From the NCBI RefSeq assembly GCF_002583555.1, contig NZ_BEGX01000004.1, positions 1 through 64,000 of the forward strand: a DNA stretch of 64,000 bases. The letters are read 5' to 3'. Under the pieces are notes generated by a model. It was given only the letters and a program-made list of their open reading frames with translations. It had not been told where the DNA came from and did no database searches. Origin of the DNA: Pseudonocardia sp. N23 (GTDB taxonomy: Bacteria > Actinomycetota > Actinomycetes > Mycobacteriales > Pseudonocardiaceae). This document shows positions 36,540-45,382 of this stretch, in pieces. The position numbers and the translations under genes were made by a program. Positions within the stretch are counted from its first letter, which is position 1. Each line of letters opens with the position of its first letter.

Positions 36540-36782
36540 TCAGCCCGCTCGCGCCGCGGCGGCCCTGAGGCCGTCGGCGTACTGACCGGACGACTCGGTC
36601 ATGCCGGGGATCGTCCTGGTGAGGATCGCGGCGACCCGGATTCGCTCCCCGGGGGTGAACGTCGCGTCGAGCGACAGGACCGACGGGTTCCACTCCGGGG
36701 AGCGGGAGCCGTCGGCGAGCAGCACCCACACCTGTTCCGGCGGGGCGGCGATGGTGCGCCGCACCGAGTATCCGCTGTTCAT
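36540..36782 (-). CDS. internally deleted SRPBCC protein
   Basis: 80 residues, about half the usual length. The first 50 (VRRTIAAPPEQVWVLLADGSRSPEWNPSVLSLDATFTPGERIRV) are an SRPBCC N-terminus, and the last 28 (TRTIPGMTESSGQYADGLRAAAARAG) are the closing helix of the same fold. The middle strands are missing, in frame, so the cavity cannot form normally. It is the first gene of the ArsR operon and may now be only a leader or a degraded gene. Confidence 0.65.
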   Translation of the reverse strand: MNSGYSVRRTIAAPPEQVWVLLADGSRSPEWNPSVLSLDATFTPGERIRVAAILTRTIPGMTESSGQYADGLRAAAARAG

Positions 36783-36810
36783 GACCGTTCCTCCCGCGGT
36801 GTCCAGGTAT

Positions 36811-36830
36811 CGGTAACCCGGAAGTTACCG
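36811..36830. promoter_or_regulatory. candidate ArsR operator
   Basis: CGGTAAC-CCGGAA-GTTACCG is a perfect 7-bp inverted repeat with a 6-bp spacer. It is 29 bp ahead of the first gene of the SRPBCC-ArsR-SRPBCC operon, where an autoregulating ArsR would bind. Confidence 0.5.
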
Positions 36831-36950
36831 TAACCGCGGAGTGACGGTCCCGTCGTCTGTTCAGCGCGGTGGGGCGTGCCCTACCCTCGGCGTCGGGAAA
36901 CGCCCCGAGGGTGTAGGGACCTCTCGATCGTCCCGGGTGGGCGCGACCGC

Positions 36951-36986
36951 GCACGATGTCGCAGTAACGCACGGTGTCGCAGTCAC
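36951..36986. repeat. two 18-bp tandem repeats upstream of the dynamin-like gene
   Basis: GCACGATGTCGCAGTAAC (36951-36968) is followed directly by GCACGGTGTCGCAGTCAC (36969-36986), 16 of 18 identical. They lie about 90-120 bp ahead of the next start and could be regulator-binding sites. An imperfect hairpin (36879-36918, arms CCCTACCCTCGG and CCGAGGGTGTAGGG) lies just before. Confidence 0.5.
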
Positions 36987-37073
36987 GGATGACGTCAGTA
37001 CCGCGAGACGCAGTCGCAGTCGCACTACGAAGGCCGCCCGGTCGATCCCGGTGGCGCGAGAGGACGAGCACGG

Positions 37074-38258
37074 ATGAACGCCACCCCCCAGAAGCCACGC
37101 GACGACGCGGCCCTCGCGGAGGCCCGGGCGATCATCGAGCTCTGCATCCAGGGGTCCGAGGCCAACGACCGCGACGACCTCATCCGCAAGCTCACGACCG
37201 TCCGCACCGCGCTGGCCCGCCACCCCGGCCCGGCGACCGTCCGCGACTCGGCCACCGAGTGCATCCGTGCGCTGGAGTCGCTGAAGATCGACCTCCGCAC
37301 CCGGCGCACCACGCTGTCCGACCCCGGCCGTGCCGCCCGGCTGCGCGCCGAGCTCGACCGCGCCCGCAACCACTTCGAGGACTTCCAGACCCGCTCGCGC
37401 GAGTGGCCCCAGCTGCTCGGCGAGGGCTTCTCCGCCATGAGCTCCGACGCCGAGTTCGCGCTGCGCACGCGCGCCCGGCAGGTCATCGCCGAGGGCGAGG
37501 ACTCGATCGATGCCAACGACCCCAAGAAGAACAGCGAGGCCTTCGACGCCTGGCTGCGCCACCGCCTCGCGATCGAGGCGGACGAGGTCTACGGGCTGTT
37601 GCTCGAACGTAGCCGCCGCGTCGCCACCCAGCTCGGCGAGCAGCTCGACTCCCCGCCACCCCGCATCGAGTCGATCCCCGTGACCGCGCCCGACCGGCTC
37701 GTCGGCGAGCTGCAGGCCCGCCAGGTCTCCGGTGGCGGCAACCCGCCCGCAGGGGCCCGCATGCTCGGTGTCCTCATGCCCACCTACGGCGGCGTCATGA
37801 TGGCGATCGTGCTGTCGCGGTTCCTCGGCCTGAACATGCCTGGCTGGGTCATCGCGGTGTGCGCCGTCGTCGGTGCGGTCGGCCTCGGCGGCGCGGCGCT
37901 GTCGGGCGAGCGCAAGCGCCAGCTCGACCGCCGCCGCGGCGACGCGAAGTCCACCCTGCGCGGGACGATCGACGAGTACCAGCTCGCCATGAGCAAGCAG
38001 ATCCGCGACGCCGGCCGGCTCCTGCAGGGCGACCTGCGAAAGGCGGCGACGGCCGTCGTCAACACCCGGGCGTCGGAGTTCACCGACCAGCTCGACGCCG
38101 CACGCGAGGCCGCGGACACCGCCCGCAACGCCTCCGCCGACCTCTCCGACATCTCCGACGACCTCGAGGCCGTCTCCGAGCTGCAGGCCCGCGCCCGCCG
38201 GCTCATCGACAACCCGCCCGAGGGCCGCAACGAGCGGATCCTCAAGACCGTCTCGTAG
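37074..38258 (+). CDS. membrane protein resembling a dynamin stalk without a GTPase domain
   Basis: 394 residues. Residues 1-215 are long charged helices with coiled-coil character. Two hydrophobic segments (about 231-252 and 256-276) form a hairpin with MPGW at the turn, and residues 277-394 return as charged helices. This helix-hairpin-helix plan is what remains of bacterial dynamin-like (IniA/IniC-type) proteins when the GTPase is removed; no P-loop is present anywhere. ATG 37074 follows GAGAGGACGAGC. Tandem repeats sit upstream. I do not recognise a named family, so membrane shaping is only a suggestion. Confidence 0.6.
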   Translation: MNATPQKPRDDAALAEARAIIELCIQGSEANDRDDLIRKLTTVRTALARHPGPATVRDSATECIRALESLKIDLRTRRTTLSDPGRAARLRAELDRARNHFEDFQTRSREWPQLLGEGFSAMSSDAEFALRTRARQVIAEGEDSIDANDPKKNSEAFDAWLRHRLAIEADEVYGLLLERSRRVATQLGEQLDSPPPRIESIPVTAPDRLVGELQARQVSGGGNPPAGARMLGVLMPTYGGVMMAIVLSRFLGLNMPGWVIAVCAVVGAVGLGGAALSGERKRQLDRRRGDAKSTLRGTIDEYQLAMSKQIRDAGRLLQGDLRKAATAVVNTRASEFTDQLDAAREAADTARNASADLSDISDDLEAVSELQARARRLIDNPPEGRNERILKTVS

Positions 38259-38265
38259 GCGCCGG

Positions 38266-39198
38266 TCAGCCGTCCGGGGCCGGGACCGTCACGGGTGCGG
38301 GGACCGGTCTGCCGAACAGGATCGCGACGACGTCGCTGACCGCGTGCACCCCGTCGGCGAGCGACCCTGCCGGGTCGACCTGGTAGGTCACGGCGACGAC
38401 GTAGCGCTCCCCCGGCCCCGCGAACCCGACGGTGTCGGCCACCCAGTGCTGTCCGTAGGAGTCGGACTCGAACGACCAGCCGTCCTTGTTGCCCGGGTGC
38501 TGGTCGGCACCGGCGGCCCAGACGCCCCACCGCTGGTTCCCCGCGACGCCGCGCAGCGCCGCGACGAGGTAGCCGCGGTCTCCCGCGTCGGCCCGGGTGA
38601 GCACCCAACGGCCCAGCGCGAGCAGGTCGTCGGTCGTGCACGTCACGAAACCCCAGTACGTCGACGACGTGAACCCCGGCACGAACGCGAGCCCGGCCAT
38701 GCCGAACGTGGCGCGGAAGCGGGCGAGCATGGCGTCGTCGCCGAAGCGCTTCCACAACCGGTCCGACGCCGCCTCGTCGGAGAAGTTGAGCATCGTGTCC
38801 ATGTCGTGGCGGTCGGCGGCCGTCAGCGTCACCGCGCCGGAGCGGGCCCGGGTCAGCAGGTCTGCGGCGATCGCCAGCTTGATCGTCGACGCCGTCCAGC
38901 CTGCGCGGGTGGTCGCGCCGTCGCGCCACACCGCGCCCGTGGTCCGGTCGAGCATCTCGACGCCGAGGTAGCCGTGCGGGCCGACGGTCCGCGCGATGTA
39001 GGCGTGGGCGTCGTCGAAACGGTGCTGCTGGGTGCACGACCAGGTACCGCAGCCCGCTGCGGTACCTGGGACGCCGGACGTCAGCGGCCCGGCCGGGCCC
39101 GGCGCCCACGTCACGGGTGGCCCCTCCGACACCGGCACCCCGGACACCGGCACCGGTGCCGCCGTTCCCCCACACCCGGCGACGACCGCGCAACCCAC
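38266..39198 (-). CDS. class-A beta-lactamase-like serine hydrolase lipoprotein
   Basis: 310 residues as drawn from GTG 39198. S-x-x-K is in GWTASTIKLA, an SDN-like SDEAASD follows, and KDGW stands in for KTG. The fold is of the penicillin-binding/class A type, but with an altered third motif it may be an esterase-like or inactive enzyme. An in-frame extension upstream supplies a full lipoprotein signal (RVLVPALALACAVVVGCAVVAGC) but has no ATG, GTG or TTG before its stop, so the true start may be a rare codon such as CTG. It probably works outside the membrane. Confidence 0.72.
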   Translation of the reverse strand: MGCAVVAGCGGTAAPVPVSGVPVSEGPPVTWAPGPAGPLTSGVPGTAAGCGTWSCTQQHRFDDAHAYIARTVGPHGYLGVEMLDRTTGAVWRDGATTRAGWTASTIKLAIAADLLTRARSGAVTLTAADRHDMDTMLNFSDEAASDRLWKRFGDDAMLARFRATFGMAGLAFVPGFTSSTYWGFVTCTTDDLLALGRWVLTRADAGDRGYLVAALRGVAGNQRWGVWAAGADQHPGNKDGWSFESDSYGQHWVADTVGFAGPGERYVVAVTYQVDPAGSLADGVHAVSDVVAILFGRPVPAPVTVPAPDG

Positions 39199-39441
39199 GA
39201 CGACCGCGCAGGCGAGGGCGAGCGCAGGGACCAGGACACGCAGCGGGGAGCCGATGCGCCCACGCTACGACGCACCGCCGAGATGCACACCAGCGCGGTC
39301 GGGAGCGCTCACGTGCATCTCGTCGTACCGCCCGTGGGTCGGCGCGCGCGAGGTCACACGACATCCGGCGCGCACCGGATGGTTCCCGGGCTCCCATGGG
39401 TGCAGGCTCGGAGGCGAGCATCTCCCGGCGGAAGGAACCCG

Positions 39442-40413
39442 ATGCGGTACGTGAAACTGGGCTCGACCGGACTCGACGTCTCGCCGGTGTGCGTGGGCTG
39501 CATGAGCTTCGGCGTCCCCGGCCGCGGCAGCCACGAGTGGAGCCTCGACGAGGACGCGTCCCGTCCTCTGATCAAGGCGGCGCTCGACGCCGGCGTGAAC
39601 TTCTTCGACACCGCGAACGTCTACTCCGACGGCACCAGCGAGGAGATCGTCGGCCGCGCGCTGGCCGACATGGCCGACCGCGACGAGATCGTGCTGGCCA
39701 CGAAGGTGCACGGCCGGATGAGGCCCGGCCCGAACGGCGGCGGTCTGTCCCGCAAGGCCATCATGACCGAGATCGACCACAGCCTGCGCCGGCTGGGCAC
39801 CGACTACGTCGACCTCTACCAGATCCACCGCTACGACCCCGACGTCCCGCTGGAGGAGACGCTCGAGGCGCTGCACGACGTCGTCCGCGCCGGCAAGGCC
39901 CGCTACATCGGGGCGTCGTCGATGTGGGCGTGGCAGTTCGCCCGCGCGCTGTACCTCTCCGACGCCAACGGCTGGACCCGCTTCTCGACGATGCAGAACC
40001 ACTACAACCTCCTCTACCGCGAGGAGGAGCGCGAGATGCTGCCGCTGTGCGCGGCGGAGGGTGTCGGCGTCATCCCGTGGAGCCCGCTGGCGCGGGGCAA
40101 GCTGACCCGGCCGTGGGACACCGAGAGCGCGCGCAGCCGCACCGACCGCTTCGGCAGCACGCTCTACAAGGCGGAGGACGCCGAGATCGTCGCCCGCGTC
40201 GAGGAGGTCGCCGCAGCCCGGGGCATCCCGATGGCCCAGGTCGGCCTGGCCTGGATGCTCGGCAAACCGGGCATCACGGCACCGATCGTCGGCGCCACGA
40301 AGATGCAGCACCTGCAGGACGCGATCGCCGCCGTCGACGTTACCCTCGACGCGAGCGAGGTCGAGCGCCTCGAGCAGCCCTACGTCCCGCACCCGGTGGC
40401 CGGGTTCCGGTGA
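39442..40413 (+). CDS. aldo/keto reductase
   Basis: 323 residues from ATG 39442, after GGAAGGAACCC. The TIM-barrel tetrad is visible: D in NFFDTANVYSDG, Y in the same segment, K in LATKVHGR and H in YQIHRYD. The NADPH-binding end GLAWMLGKPGITAPIVGATKMQHLQDA is also normal. It belongs to the AKR group near YajO/IolS that reduces aldehydes and ketones; the substrate is unknown. It stands alone. Confidence 0.9.
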   Translation: MRYVKLGSTGLDVSPVCVGCMSFGVPGRGSHEWSLDEDASRPLIKAALDAGVNFFDTANVYSDGTSEEIVGRALADMADRDEIVLATKVHGRMRPGPNGGGLSRKAIMTEIDHSLRRLGTDYVDLYQIHRYDPDVPLEETLEALHDVVRAGKARYIGASSMWAWQFARALYLSDANGWTRFSTMQNHYNLLYREEEREMLPLCAAEGVGVIPWSPLARGKLTRPWDTESARSRTDRFGSTLYKAEDAEIVARVEEVAAARGIPMAQVGLAWMLGKPGITAPIVGATKMQHLQDAIAAVDVTLDASEVERLEQPYVPHPVAGFR

Positions 40414-40416
40414 GCC

Positions 40417-41223
40417 CTACCGCTTGAGCGCCACCCCGGCGAGTGCCCCGAACCGTTCGGGGCGCTCGCCGGCGGCCAGCGACGCGTCCGGGTGCCACAA
40501 CGGCAGGTGCACCAGCCCCGGCTCCACGAGGTCCCAGCCGTCGAACTGCGACAGCAGCTCCGTGCGCGAGCGCAGGAAGATCGGCGTGCCGGTGCGCGAC
40601 GACAGCTTCTGTGCCTCGATGACCTCCGGCGGCTGGTCCTCGTGGGTGACGTTGACCAGGGCCAGCATGCTGCCCGCGGGTACCGCGTCGCGGAGGCGGG
40701 CGACGATCCCGGCGGGGTCGTCGGCGTCCGGGACGAAGTGCAGGACACCCAGGACGAGGACGGCGATCGGCCGGTCGAAGGCGAGCAGGCCGCGCACGTC
40801 GGGGTCGGCGACGATGGACTCGACGTCGCGCGCGTCGGCCTGGACGACGACCGTCCCCGGGTTGCCGTCGAGGATCGCCCGGCTGTGTGACACCGCGATC
40901 GGGTCGACGTCGACGTAGACGACGCGGCACGACGGGTCCGCCTGCTGTGCGACCTCGTGGACGTTGCCGACCGTCGGGATACCCGAGCCGATGTCGAGGA
41001 ACTGGGTGATCCCCCGGTCGACGAACCACTGCACGACCCGGCGCAGGAAGGCCCTGTTGGCACGCATGGTGTCGCCGATGTCCGGCGTCATCGACGCGAT
41101 CATCCCCGCGAGCTCGCGGTCGACGGCGAAGTTGTGCGCGCCCCCGAGGAAGTAGTCGTACACCCGGGCCCCGCTGGGCCGGTCGAGGTCGATGTCCTGC
41201 GGCGCCCACGACGGCCGGCTCAT
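40417..41223 (-). CDS. DUF574-family SAM-dependent methyltransferase
   Basis: 268 residues. It begins with DIDLDRPSGARVYDYFLGGAHNFAVDRE, the hallmark of the actinomycete DUF574/Methyltransf_19 family, followed by the SAM motif FLDIGSGIPTVGNVHEVAQ and YVDVDPIAVSHSRAIL. Family members are many per actinomycete genome and mostly unassigned. It is convergent with the aldo/keto reductase, with 3 nt between stops. Confidence 0.92.
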   Translation of the reverse strand: MSRPSWAPQDIDLDRPSGARVYDYFLGGAHNFAVDRELAGMIASMTPDIGDTMRANRAFLRRVVQWFVDRGITQFLDIGSGIPTVGNVHEVAQQADPSCRVVYVDVDPIAVSHSRAILDGNPGTVVVQADARDVESIVADPDVRGLLAFDRPIAVLVLGVLHFVPDADDPAGIVARLRDAVPAGSMLALVNVTHEDQPPEVIEAQKLSSRTGTPIFLRSRTELLSQFDGWDLVEPGLVHLPLWHPDASLAAGERPERFGALAGVALKR

Positions 41224-41346
41224 GGTTCCCCACCTCCCACGTACCGCGTGCGGACAGGCACGCTCCGCTACGAGCGTAGGCCGACAACGTCACCCGACGG
41301 AATGACACGGCCGGTTCCATTCGCCGGACAGCCGTATGCTCCCCGG

Positions 41347-43479
41347 GTGAACGGCGGGGACCGGGCCACTCCGTGGCCGCCGTCCGCGGCACCGGACGTC
41401 GATGATCTGGTGTCGGCGTGGGCGACCGACCTCGCGCGCCCGGTCTACCGCCCGATGAGCCGCGTCGAGCTGCGCCGGTACCTGCGCTGGGCCGCGCTGC
41501 GCCTCGCCGCGGCCAGCGCGACCGACCCCGTCGACACCGACACGGCCCGCGCCGTCGGCGTCTCGCTGGTCGACAACGACCTGCTCGACGGCGAGGACCT
41601 GCCCTCCACCGTGTCCGCCCTGTGCACCCATCTTCCGGCTGTCGCCGCCGGCCTCGGGGTGGGGCCGGCGATGCCGGCGGCGCGGGCGGTCATGTCGGCC
41701 GTGGTCGCCGGCTACGCGGGTCGCATGCGTGACCGCATCCTCACCGAGCAGGAGATGGTCCGCCAGGCCGAGGTCCGCGCGCGCAAGCAGACCCAGGACG
41801 CTCTGCTGTCGAGCGAGGCCCGGTTCCGCGCCATCTTCGAGAACTCCGGCATCGGCATCGGCATCGCCGACATGACGGGCCGCATCGTCGACGCCAACGA
41901 GGCGTTCGCGTCGATGCTCGGCTACACGATCGAGGAGTTCTGCACGATCAACGTCACCGACTTCGTCTATCCCGACGACGCGCAGGGCATGTGGGAGCTC
42001 TACGAGGACATCATCGCGGGCAACAGCGAGTTCGCCCGCGTCGAGAAGCGCTACCGGCACCGCAGCGGCGGCATGGTGTGGACCGACCTCACCGCCTCCC
42101 TGATCCGCGACGCGAACGGCGCCCCGCTCTACACGGTCGCCATGGCCGAGGACGCGACGACGCGGCGCGAGCTGCAGGCCCGGCTGCGCCACCAGGCCAC
42201 GCACGACCCCCTGACGGGGCTGGCCAACAGGACGATGGTCAACGACCGGCTCGACGAGCTCTTCGCCCGTCCCGGCGGCCGGATCGGGGTGTGCTACCTC
42301 GACGTCGACAACTTCAAGGTCGTCAACGACCGGCTCGGCCACGTCGTCGGCGACAAGCTGCTCCTCGCGCTCTCCTGCCGGCTGCACTCCAGCGTCTCCG
42401 GGCGCGGACACCTGGTGGGGCGCATGGGCGGCGACGAGTTCGTCATCCTCGTGGAGGACCCGCCCGACGGCGAGCTCGCCGACCTCGCCGACACCGTCCT
42501 CGCCGCGCTGGCCGTGCCCATCGACGTCGACGAGCACCGCCTCGTGGTCAGCGCCAGCATCGGGGTCGTCGAGACCTGCGTGGACAACACCACCCCCGCC
42601 GACGTCCTCGCCTCCGCCGACGTCACCCTCTACTGGGCCAAGGCAGACGGCCGGAACCGTTGGGCCCGTTACGATCCGGAGCGCGCCGCGGGCGACATCA
42701 CCCGCTACACCCTGTCCACGACGCTGTCGGCAGGGCTGGAGCGCGACGAGTTCGAGGTCGAGTACCAGCCGATCGTCCGCCTCGCCGACAGCGGCGTCGT
42801 CGGCGTCGAGGCCCTGGTGCGCTGGAACCACCCGACGCTCGGGCGCCTCGGACCCGACCGCTTCATCGAGGTCGCCGAGGAGACCGGCGCCATCGTCCCG
42901 CTGGGCCGCCACGTCCTGCGCGAGGCCTGCACGCGGGCCGCCGAGTGGAACGCCGCGCACCCGGGGGCCGACCTGTTCGTCAGCGTCAACCTTGCCGTCC
43001 GGCAGGCGCACGACCCGGGGCTGGTCTCCGACGTCGCCGACATCCTCGCCGAGACCGGGCTGCCCGCCCGGCTGCTGCAGCTCGAGCTCACCGAGAGCGC
43101 GCTGCTCGGCCCCGCCGGGCGGCCCGTCGACGCCATCTCCGCGCTCGCCGGGCTGGGCATCCACATCGCCGTCGACGACTTCGGCACCGGCTACTCCAAC
43201 CTCGGCTACCTGCCGCGGCTGCCGCTGCACTCGCTCAAGCTCGCCGGGGTCCTGGTCGAGGGGCTGCGCGGGCCCGACGAGGGCGCCGGCCGGATCGTCA
43301 CCAGCCTCGTCGCGCTGGCCCAGTCGTTGGGGCTCACCGTGACCGGCGAGGGCGTCGAGACCACGGCCCAGGCCGCGCAGCTGCGCGGCGCCCGGTGCGA
43401 CTACGCCCAGGGCTGGCTCTACGCCCACGCCGCGCCGTGGAACCAGGTCGTCGCCGACCTGGCCCGCCTGCGCCGCTGA
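41347..43479 (+). CDS. PAS-GGDEF-EAL cyclic-di-GMP enzyme
   Basis: 710 residues from GTG 41347. A helical N-terminal 130-residue domain leads to a PAS domain (SSEARFRAIFENSGIGIGIADMTGRIVDANEAF), then a GGDEF domain with the intact RMGGDEFVILV and THDPLTGLANR, and an EAL domain with EALVRWNHP, N in VSVNLAVRQ, E in LELTESAL, DD in AVDDFGTGYSNLGYL and a distal GEGVETTAQAAQL. Both synthesis and breakdown motifs look complete, so it could be bifunctional. The signal is unknown and there is no membrane segment. Confidence 0.92.
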   Translation: MNGGDRATPWPPSAAPDVDDLVSAWATDLARPVYRPMSRVELRRYLRWAALRLAAASATDPVDTDTARAVGVSLVDNDLLDGEDLPSTVSALCTHLPAVAAGLGVGPAMPAARAVMSAVVAGYAGRMRDRILTEQEMVRQAEVRARKQTQDALLSSEARFRAIFENSGIGIGIADMTGRIVDANEAFASMLGYTIEEFCTINVTDFVYPDDAQGMWELYEDIIAGNSEFARVEKRYRHRSGGMVWTDLTASLIRDANGAPLYTVAMAEDATTRRELQARLRHQATHDPLTGLANRTMVNDRLDELFARPGGRIGVCYLDVDNFKVVNDRLGHVVGDKLLLALSCRLHSSVSGRGHLVGRMGGDEFVILVEDPPDGELADLADTVLAALAVPIDVDEHRLVVSASIGVVETCVDNTTPADVLASADVTLYWAKADGRNRWARYDPERAAGDITRYTLSTTLSAGLERDEFEVEYQPIVRLADSGVVGVEALVRWNHPTLGRLGPDRFIEVAEETGAIVPLGRHVLREACTRAAEWNAAHPGADLFVSVNLAVRQAHDPGLVSDVADILAETGLPARLLQLELTESALLGPAGRPVDAISALAGLGIHIAVDDFGTGYSNLGYLPRLPLHSLKLAGVLVEGLRGPDEGAGRIVTSLVALAQSLGLTVTGEGVETTAQAAQLRGARCDYAQGWLYAHAAPWNQVVADLARLRR

Positions 43480-43690
43480 GCCCGCCGTCCGTCGCACCCT
43501 CGCCCTAGCGGCTGCCGTCCGTCCTCGCGACACGTCCGAGTGATGATCACCTCTTCGAGTACAGAGCGCGTCCATGAGGTGGATGCGTATTGCTCACGAG
43601 ACCCGACCGAGCGATGATTTTCATGCACCGTCCGCATGGCCACGGTCACGGAGCGTCAGAGCCTGTTGGGGTTTGAGCGTGAAGGAGTCG

Positions 43691-43873
43691 ATGGTGTCGG
43701 GGGATTCGGACTACTCGGGTGACTATGCCTACGACCTTGCGCACGAGATGAAGGCGGTGCTCGCCCTGCCGACGAGCCGGTCGGGCCGCCGCCCCGGTGG
43801 GGCGGTCCCGATGCCGCGGCGCGAGGTCGACCCGGACGGCGACCTGGGCTACGACACCGCCCACGAGATCTGA
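43691..43873 (+). CDS. 60-residue protein with a duplicated YD-x-AHE motif
   Basis: From ATG 43691 (or GTG 43694, with GAAGGAG six bases upstream). The first quarter contains DYAYDLAHEM and the last quarter DLGYDTAHEI, so the motif Y-D-x-A-H-E occurs twice, once at each end, separated by a basic Arg/Pro linker (SRSGRRPGG...PMPRREV). It starts about 210 bp after the c-di-GMP enzyme. No known family is recognised. The paired acidic/His motifs could bind metal or a partner protein. Confidence 0.6.
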   Translation: MVSGDSDYSGDYAYDLAHEMKAVLALPTSRSGRRPGGAVPMPRREVDPDGDLGYDTAHEI

Positions 43874-43972
43874 CACGCGACGGCCGCCGCGGCGTGTCGT
43901 CGGCGGGTAGCTGGGTACCCGTCCATCGATGTCGTCGCGGCAGGTCGCGACGTCCGACCCGACGGGACAGAC

Positions 43973-44383
43973 GTGAGCAGCGGGACCGACTGGCTCGACC
44001 AGGGTGCCGAGCCGATCCGCAGGCCCGACCCCTGGCACTGGCTGCTCTACGCCTACGGTGCCGGGCTGCCCCGCCGCCACCGCGGGTGGGTGCTGTACGA
44101 CGTCACGACCCGCACCTGGATGCTCCGGCACGCCGCCCGGACCGTCGTGCAGATCGTGCCGTTCGCGGTGCTGTTGCTGATCTTCATCCCCGGGCCGCTG
44201 TGGGTGCGGGCGGGCGCGGTCGGGATGGGCGCGCTGATGGGGCTGTTCTGGTCGAGCGTCTACATCTTCGAGACGGCTGAGCACCGCACGGTCAAGGCCG
44301 GCTACCCCGTGGGCTACGCCGCCGCGGTACGCGACGACCAGCGCGCCGCCGACCGCCGCCGCCGCGAGCACGGGCTGGGCTGA
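43973..44383 (+). CDS. DUF5313-family membrane protein
   Basis: 136 residues from GTG 43973. RPDPWHWLLYAYGAGLPRRHRGWVLYDVTTRTWMLRHAARTVVQ is the DUF5313 core, followed by two hydrophobic helices (IVPFAVLLLIFIPGPLWV and GAVGMGALMGLFWSSVYIF) and a basic tail. The family is small and actinobacterial, with unknown role. It is downstream of the duplicated-motif protein on the same strand. Confidence 0.85.
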   Translation: MSSGTDWLDQGAEPIRRPDPWHWLLYAYGAGLPRRHRGWVLYDVTTRTWMLRHAARTVVQIVPFAVLLLIFIPGPLWVRAGAVGMGALMGLFWSSVYIFETAEHRTVKAGYPVGYAAAVRDDQRAADRRRREHGLG

Positions 44384-44503
44384 CCGTCCGCCGATGTCCG
44401 CTTGTTCTGTGGTGGCCGGAGCACCACCTGGACCGCTGCGGCGCGTTCGTGCGCGACCCCGACGAGGACGCCGCCTGCCACACGCCCGCCGGCTGAACGG
44501 CGC

Positions 44504-45382
44504 TCATCCCTCGCGGTTGCGCACCACCGACGGGACACCCGTGGTGCCGTAGTTGACCCCGCTCATGCCGCGCAGGCGCGGGTCGTTGCCGAGCCGCTCC
44601 GCGAACGCCGGCCCAGGTCCGGCGGCGGTGAGCCCGCCGTCCACCACGAGCGCCTCCCCCGTCACGAACTCCGACTCGTCCCCCGCGAGGAACGCGACCG
44701 CCGAGGCGATGTGCTCGGCCCGGCCGTGATCGGGCCACGGCTGCGTCGCGGCCAGCTTGTCCTCGGCACGCTCCGGGCGGCCGTGGTGCACCAGCGGCGT
44801 CGAGATCGCACCGGGGCACACGGCGTTGACCCGGATCCGGTCCGCGGCCAGCTCGATCGACACCGCCTTCGTGAAGTTGACGACGGCCGCCTTCGCCGCC
44901 GAGTACGGCACCGGACCCAGCCCGCCCGTCAGCCCGGCCACCGATGCGACGTTCACGATGCTGCCCCCACCGCCCTGGGCCTGCATGACCCGGGCGCCGT
45001 GCTTGACGCCGTAGAACACGCCGCGGACCAGCACGTCGAACGTGTAGTCCCAGTCCTCGCTCTCGATCGTCGTGATCGCTCCGAACGCCCCACCGACCCC
45101 CGCGTTGTTCACCACGGCGCTCAGCCCGCCGAACCGGTCCACGGCCGTCGCCATCGCCGCGGCCACCGCGTCCTCGTCCCGCACGTCGACGGCCGCCACC
45201 GCGACCCGCTCGGGCGCCTCGGCCAGCCCCGCCGTCGCCGCGGCCGTCTCGGCGTTCACGTCGGCGACGACCACCCGGTACCCCGACGCGAGGAGCCGCA
45301 GCACCGTCGCGCGGCCGATGCCGCTCCCGCCGCCGGTGACGACGGCGACCCGGGTACCCGGCTGTCCGTTCCGATCGCTCAT
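44504..45382 (-). CDS. short-chain dehydrogenase/reductase
   Basis: 292 residues. TGGGSGIGRA binds the dinucleotide, NNAGVGGAFG is the central motif and Y-x-x-x-K is in PYSAAKAAVVNFTKA, after S in NVASVAG. The C-terminal extension of some 35 residues is longer than in a minimal SDR. Its ATG overlaps the stop of the LLM oxidoreductase upstream (45379-45382), so the two form an operon, likely acting on one substrate. The substrate is unknown. Confidence 0.9.
   Translation of the reverse strand: MSDRNGQPGTRVAVVTGGGSGIGRATVLRLLASGYRVVVADVNAETAAATAGLAEAPERVAVAAVDVRDEDAVAAAMATAVDRFGGLSAVVNNAGVGGAFGAITTIESEDWDYTFDVLVRGVFYGVKHGARVMQAQGGGGSIVNVASVAGLTGGLGPVPYSAAKAAVVNFTKAVSIELAADRIRVNAVCPGAISTPLVHHGRPERAEDKLAATQPWPDHGRAEHIASAVAFLAGDESEFVTGEALVVDGGLTAAGPGPAFAERLGNDPRLRGMSGVNYGTTGVPSVVRNREG

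Noticed and set aside
44384..44503. Short frame ending HHLDRCGAFVRDPDEDAACHTPAG
   Set aside because: It looks protein-like but has no start, ribosome site or family match; too short to call as gene or remnant.
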